Shown: positions 60,467-64,000 of the stretch, one piece after another
How positions within the stretch are numbered: the first letter of the stretch is position 1
Layout: each line of letters begins with the position of its first letter
Assembly (NCBI GenBank): GCA_028713655.1
Contig: JAQTNW010000002.1
Coordinates: 14,627 to 78,626 of the forward strand
Direction: 5' to 3'
Length of the DNA: 64,000 nucleotides
Source: Candidatus Methylacidiphilales bacterium
Lineage (GTDB): Bacteria > Verrucomicrobiota > Verrucomicrobiia > Methylacidiphilales > JAAUTS01
Notes under the pieces: model-generated
The model's input: only the letters and a program-made list of their open reading frames with translations
Databases searched by the model: none
Told to the model about the DNA's origin: nothing
Program-made: the position numbers and the translations under genes

Positions 60467-62896
60467 TCATTCAAGCAAACTCTCGATATCGGTTTGGTCC
60501 AAGTCCATCAAAACCTCCCGATCTTTAGCCCCGTCCTTGGGGCCGACAATCCCTTTTTGCTCCATCCAATCCGTCACCCAGGAGGCCCGTGAATATCCAA
60601 TGCGCAAGCGGCGTTGCAAGAGCGAAGTTGAAGCCCGTTTTTCCTGCCGGACCACTTCCAAGCATTTAAGAATCAATTCCTTGTCCTCGTCCGAGACCTC
60701 TTCCTCCTCGGCCCCCGTCCGTTTCAGCTTGGCATGGATCTCATTTTCATAGGCCGGACGGCATTGTTTGCTGATAAAATTCACGACCCGCGTCACTTCT
60801 TCCTCCGAAACATAAGCTCCCTGCGCGCGCACCAGCTTGGCCGAACCGGGCGGCAGATAGAGCAAATCCCCCTTGCCCAGGAGGTTCTCCGCGCCGTTCT
60901 CGTCCAAGATGACGCGGGAATCCAGTGCGCTTGGAACCTGGAACGCAATGCGGCAGGGGACGTTGGTTTTGATCACGCCGGTGATGACCTGGGCGCGAGG
61001 GGTCTGGGTGGCGATGATCAAATGAATGCCGGCAGCACGGGCCTTGGCCGAAAGTCGCGCAATCGCCAATTCGACATCCGCGGGCGAGGTCTGCATCAAA
61101 TCGGCCAACTCATCAATTATCACCACGATATAGGGCAGACGGTCGGGCAGGGGCTCCTCCTCCGAGGGGTCGATGCTCAACAAATCCGGCGCTTCGGGGC
61201 CGCTTTCGCCGGATTCCAGTTCCTTGTCCAAATCGAGTTTTTCCTTTTGCCGTTTGTCGTGCGCCTGTTGGTTGTAGGCGGCGATGTTGCGCACGCCGGT
61301 CCGCGCCATGATGCGGTAGCGTTTTTCCATTTCATTGATCACCCAGCGCAGGGCCACCAGGACCTTCTTGGGGTCCGTCACCACCGGCACCACGAGATGC
61401 GGCAATTGGTTGTACACCTGCAATTCAACCACCTTCGGATCAACCAGGATGATCCGAAGATCGTCCGGGCTGAACCGGTACAGCAGGCTGAGCAAAATAC
61501 AATTGATGCAGACTGACTTGCCAGACCCGGTCGTGCCCGCGATCAAAAGGTGCGGCATGTCGGCCAGGTCCGCCATCAGAACCGATCCGTACACGTCCTT
61601 GCCCAGGGCAATCGGAAGCCTGGCGCGCAAATTGCGCCATTGGCCGGACTCCAGCAGGTCGCGCAGGACAATCATCACCTTCTGCCGGTTGGGAACCTCG
61701 ATGCCCACGGTGTCCTTGCCGGGGATGGGCGCGAGAATGTTCACGCGCTCCGCCTTCAACGCGCGCGCCAGGTTTTTTTCGAGGCTGGAAATGCGTTCGA
61801 CCCGCACGCCGGCCGCAGGATAAACCTCGTAACGGGTGATGGTGGCCCCCTTGGTGATGTCGCCCGGAGTGACGTCGATCTCGAATTGCTTCAACGTGTC
61901 CACCAGCAACTGGCTGTTGTGCTCCATTTCCTCCTTGCCGCCGGCCACGACCTCGGTGGTGTTGGCCAGAAGCAAGTCCACACCGGGGAGCTGGTAGTTT
62001 TCATAGCTCTCAGTTGGAGCTATTTCAAGGGGCTCGCTGCTCTTGGGTTTGGCTTGCGGGTGCGGCGGCGCGGGCTTCTTTTCCGGCGCGGCCGCGGGCT
62101 CATGCTCCTCCACGGCGGGCTTGACTGTGGCATCAAAGATCTTGGGCGCAGGCCTCGACGCCGGGCCGGCTTCCCTCATGGATTTGGGCTCCTTTTCCAC
62201 CATTCCCTTTTTCGCGAGTTCCTTTTCCAGTTGCCGGGCCGCGCGCTGGATTTTCTTTTGCTCGATCTCAAGCCGCTCGATCGGGTCGGCCGCTTCGAGT
62301 TTGGCCTGTTGCCGCGCTTCCCACCAAACCCGGACCCATCCGGCCAGCCGCTGGGCTATCTCGACGGGACGCACTTCAAACAGCAGGATAAAGCTCACGA
62401 GATAGGTGATGCCCATGGCAATCCCCGATCCGACCGGCCCCATCGCGGCGGCAAAAACGAGGTCGTTGAAAAAATGCCCCATGTAGCCGCCCGCATAGGC
62501 CATGCGCCCGAAGTCGGCCAGCGGTCCGAGCAGGGGTTGCCCCAATTGCAGAAGGGCGCAGCCGCTGAGCAGCAACAGCAAAAACCACAGGGCTTTCCAG
62601 GGATAATCCACCCGCGCGCTGAACAGCATGCCGATTCCCCCCAGCACCATGACCAGCGGGATGAGGAAGGAGCCCAGTCCGAAGGCCCACGCCAAAGTCC
62701 CGGCCACATAAGCCCCCGCCACACCGATGAAATTCACAGGCGGATCGTTGGGCGGCTTGCAAAAAAGCTCCAGGTCGTTCTTGTCGAACGAAATCAGGGC
62801 CAGAAGAATCAACAAGCCCAGTCCGATGAGGACGATGGCGATGATCTCCTGGAGCAGCTTTGCTTCCTTGTTATTTTCCTGTTTGGAGGGCGGCAT
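60467..62896 (-). CDS. ftsK: FtsK/SpoIIIE DNA translocase
   Basis: The 809-residue protein has about four or five membrane spans in the first 200 residues, a polar linker, an FtsK-alpha part, the RecA-like motor with Walker A GTTGSGKSV and Walker B VVIIDELADL, and a C-terminal winged-helix gamma domain (ASTSLLQRRLRIGYSRA). It moves chromosomal DNA through the division septum. The start is the ATG at 62896, not 62911, since it lies after a leader. It is upstream of rodZ and pgsA. Confidence 0.95.
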   Translation of the reverse strand: MPPSKQENNKEAKLLQEIIAIVLIGLGLLILLALISFDKNDLELFCKPPNDPPVNFIGVAGAYVAGTLAWAFGLGSFLIPLVMVLGGIGMLFSARVDYPWKALWFLLLLLSGCALLQLGQPLLGPLADFGRMAYAGGYMGHFFNDLVFAAAMGPVGSGIAMGITYLVSFILLFEVRPVEIAQRLAGWVRVWWEARQQAKLEAADPIERLEIEQKKIQRAARQLEKELAKKGMVEKEPKSMREAGPASRPAPKIFDATVKPAVEEHEPAAAPEKKPAPPHPQAKPKSSEPLEIAPTESYENYQLPGVDLLLANTTEVVAGGKEEMEHNSQLLVDTLKQFEIDVTPGDITKGATITRYEVYPAAGVRVERISSLEKNLARALKAERVNILAPIPGKDTVGIEVPNRQKVMIVLRDLLESGQWRNLRARLPIALGKDVYGSVLMADLADMPHLLIAGTTGSGKSVCINCILLSLLYRFSPDDLRIILVDPKVVELQVYNQLPHLVVPVVTDPKKVLVALRWVINEMEKRYRIMARTGVRNIAAYNQQAHDKRQKEKLDLDKELESGESGPEAPDLLSIDPSEEEPLPDRLPYIVVIIDELADLMQTSPADVELAIARLSAKARAAGIHLIIATQTPRAQVITGVIKTNVPCRIAFQVPSALDSRVILDENGAENLLGKGDLLYLPPGSAKLVRAQGAYVSEEEVTRVVNFISKQCRPAYENEIHAKLKRTGAEEEEVSDEDKELILKCLEVVRQEKRASTSLLQRRLRIGYSRASWVTDWMEQKGIVGPKDGAKDREVLMDLDQTDIESLLE

Positions 62897-62997
62897 GGAT
62901 AAGGAAACCATACTGGCAGATTCCGCATGGAACCCGCAACAAAATCTACGGGCGGAAATTTCATGGGCATCCGCCGTTTTCCGGCTAAAGGGTTGGG

Positions 62998-64000
62998 ATG
63001 GCGCACTCGAAGATTTTATCCCAAAATTTTTACGGGCAACTGCCTTTCCTGCCGGATTTCAACGCCGTGGCTGATGAGGCCAATTTTCATTCCTTGCCGG
63101 ACGACTGGGTTTTGCTGGCCACGGATATCATGGATTCGACGGGGCACATCGCGGCCGGTGAATACAAAAACATCAATCTGATCGGGACCTCCTGCATTAC
63201 CGCGGTCCTGAATGCGTTGGGCCGCGCGGATGTGCCCTTTTTCTTCGGCGGAGACGGCGCGCAAATCGCCTGCCCGGCGGCGGAGTCGGAGCGGTGCCTT
63301 CAAGTTTTACGTGGTGTGGCCCGGCGGGCGGGCGAAGCCTTTAATTTCCGGCTGCGGGTGGCCGGGTTTTCCGCGGGGTCCCTGAGGGCGGAGGGTTATG
63401 ATTTGAAGGTGGCGCGGCTCAGATTAGCTCCTGAACTAAGTCAGGCCCTGTTTTCCGGGAACGGTTTGCCGGAAGTGGACCGCCGGCTGAAACAGCAGGA
63501 TGCGGCAGGCGCAAAGGATGAGCCGGTTGCCGAACCCGACCTGGCCGGCCTGGAATGCCGCTGGAAACAAATCCCGAGCACGAAGGGGGAAATCATCAGT
63601 TTGCTCGTGCAGGTTTTGCCCGGGGCTTCCGACCCGGGAATTGTTTATCGCAGTGTGCTGGACCGGATTGCCGAAATCCTGGGCCGCAAGGAGGAACGGC
63701 ACCCTCTGCGCCAGGAAGTGATGGAATTGGATTGCAGCGCGGAGGGGCAGCGGGCGGAACGCGCCCTTACGGGTTCTGGACAACCGGCTTTAATACGAGC
63801 CTCACTTAAAATTTTGAGCCGGCTTGCGATGCGGATGGGCAATTGGGTCCTGCACCATCGCGTACGGATGCCGGGTGTGGACTGGGGCGGGTATTTTGAC
63901 GAGGTTGTACAATTCAGCGATTCCGAAAAATTCAACGGCATGCTTTCGATGGTGGCCGCCTGTTCCAGGCCGAACCGGGAAATTCTGGAAAATTACCTGG
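62998..64000 (+). CDS. DUF3095 domain protein (partial, cut by window end)
   Basis: A frame from the ATG at 62998 stays open to the window end (334 residues seen). The opening reads FYGQLPFLPDFNAVADEANF and WVLLATDIMDSTGHIAAGEY, then FFFGGDGAQIACP, which match the DUF3095 family, related to class III adenylate cyclase folds. The catalytic-type Asp in TDIMDS and GGDGA are kept. The full family length is about 390 residues, so roughly 50 residues are missing. It diverges from ftsK. Confidence 0.82.
   Translation, partial: MAHSKILSQNFYGQLPFLPDFNAVADEANFHSLPDDWVLLATDIMDSTGHIAAGEYKNINLIGTSCITAVLNALGRADVPFFFGGDGAQIACPAAESERCLQVLRGVARRAGEAFNFRLRVAGFSAGSLRAEGYDLKVARLRLAPELSQALFSGNGLPEVDRRLKQQDAAGAKDEPVAEPDLAGLECRWKQIPSTKGEIISLLVQVLPGASDPGIVYRSVLDRIAEILGRKEERHPLRQEVMELDCSAEGQRAERALTGSGQPALIRASLKILSRLAMRMGNWVLHHRVRMPGVDWGGYFDEVVQFSDSEKFNGMLSMVAACSRPNREILENYL

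Noticed and set aside
1-64000. tRNA, rRNA or CRISPR features
   Set aside because: No cloverleaf-like tRNA text, conserved rRNA segment or regularly spaced repeat array was found by eye in the gaps.

Overview
The window looks like one contig of an uncultured, Gram-negative, Verrucomicrobiota-like bacterium. The lineage is inferred from gene content: an exosortase-system-associated small protein (TIGR04073 type), an FtsK/RodZ/PgsA block, a frameshifted conserved protein and a 186-residue conserved protein whose composition I associate with this phylum, many UroD-family paralogues, and intergenic DNA full of degraded text of the type CCGCCAAGA-CGCCAAGG. No rRNA, tRNA, CRISPR array or complete insertion sequence was found. 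GC is high, except for a short AT-rich island around 31.3-32.3 kb.

Region 1 (about 0-16.9 kb) is a corrinoid-dependent methyl-transfer locus. It holds DUF1638, a RACo-type reductive activator and an AraC regulator (translationally coupled); UroD-family methyltransferases at 5.1, 9.4 and 15.2 kb; a homocysteine S-methyltransferase; a corrinoid protein (MtaC type); and a methanol:corrinoid methyltransferase (MtaB) with all three expected zinc ligands. A fatty-acid desaturase, a secreted GH5 glycosidase and two decayed genes lie among them. A further UroD homologue with its own AraC regulator and a PhyH oxygenase sits at 44-47 kb. The simplest reading is that methanol or other methyl donors are demethylated onto a corrinoid protein and passed to homocysteine or another C1 acceptor.

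Region 2 (18.6-27.7 kb) is sugar and sugar-acid catabolism. A minus-strand operon carries two Gfo/Idh/MocA dehydrogenases and two TIM-barrel isomerases. It diverges from a LacI-uxaC-SDR-LarA homologue-gntK operon. The second operon reads as an unusual glucuronate route: glucuronate to fructuronate to mannonate, then nickel-dependent C2 epimerisation to gluconate, then 6-phosphogluconate. No mannonate dehydratase or KDG kinase gene is present in the window. This is the most interesting system here.

Region 3 (28-40 kb) holds a VapD-like RNase and a surface-glycosylation-like set: a GT87-like protein, a large multi-pass protein, a polyprenyl-phosphate-type GT2, a SAM methyltransferase, and two tandem STT3-like GT-C membrane proteins, followed by a lipoprotein. 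Region 4 (40.7-64 kb) is mostly core functions: two hybrid histidine kinases, YlbF-family protein, AroD, an ECF sigma factor with two partner genes, TatC, MiaB, an RlmD/TrmA-type rRNA methyltransferase, a cell-wall amidase, PgsA, RodZ, FtsK and a DUF3095 protein cut by the window end.

Non-coding structure is rich. There is a 0.3-kb promoter-bearing direct duplication at the left edge, two copies of a triple-hairpin element (9.2 and 40.4 kb), and a 166-bp foldback element whose ends supply the stop codons of both flanking genes (53.2 kb). There is also a 26-bp perfect palindrome (58.8 kb) and an internally deleted ABC ATPase gene (8.3 kb).
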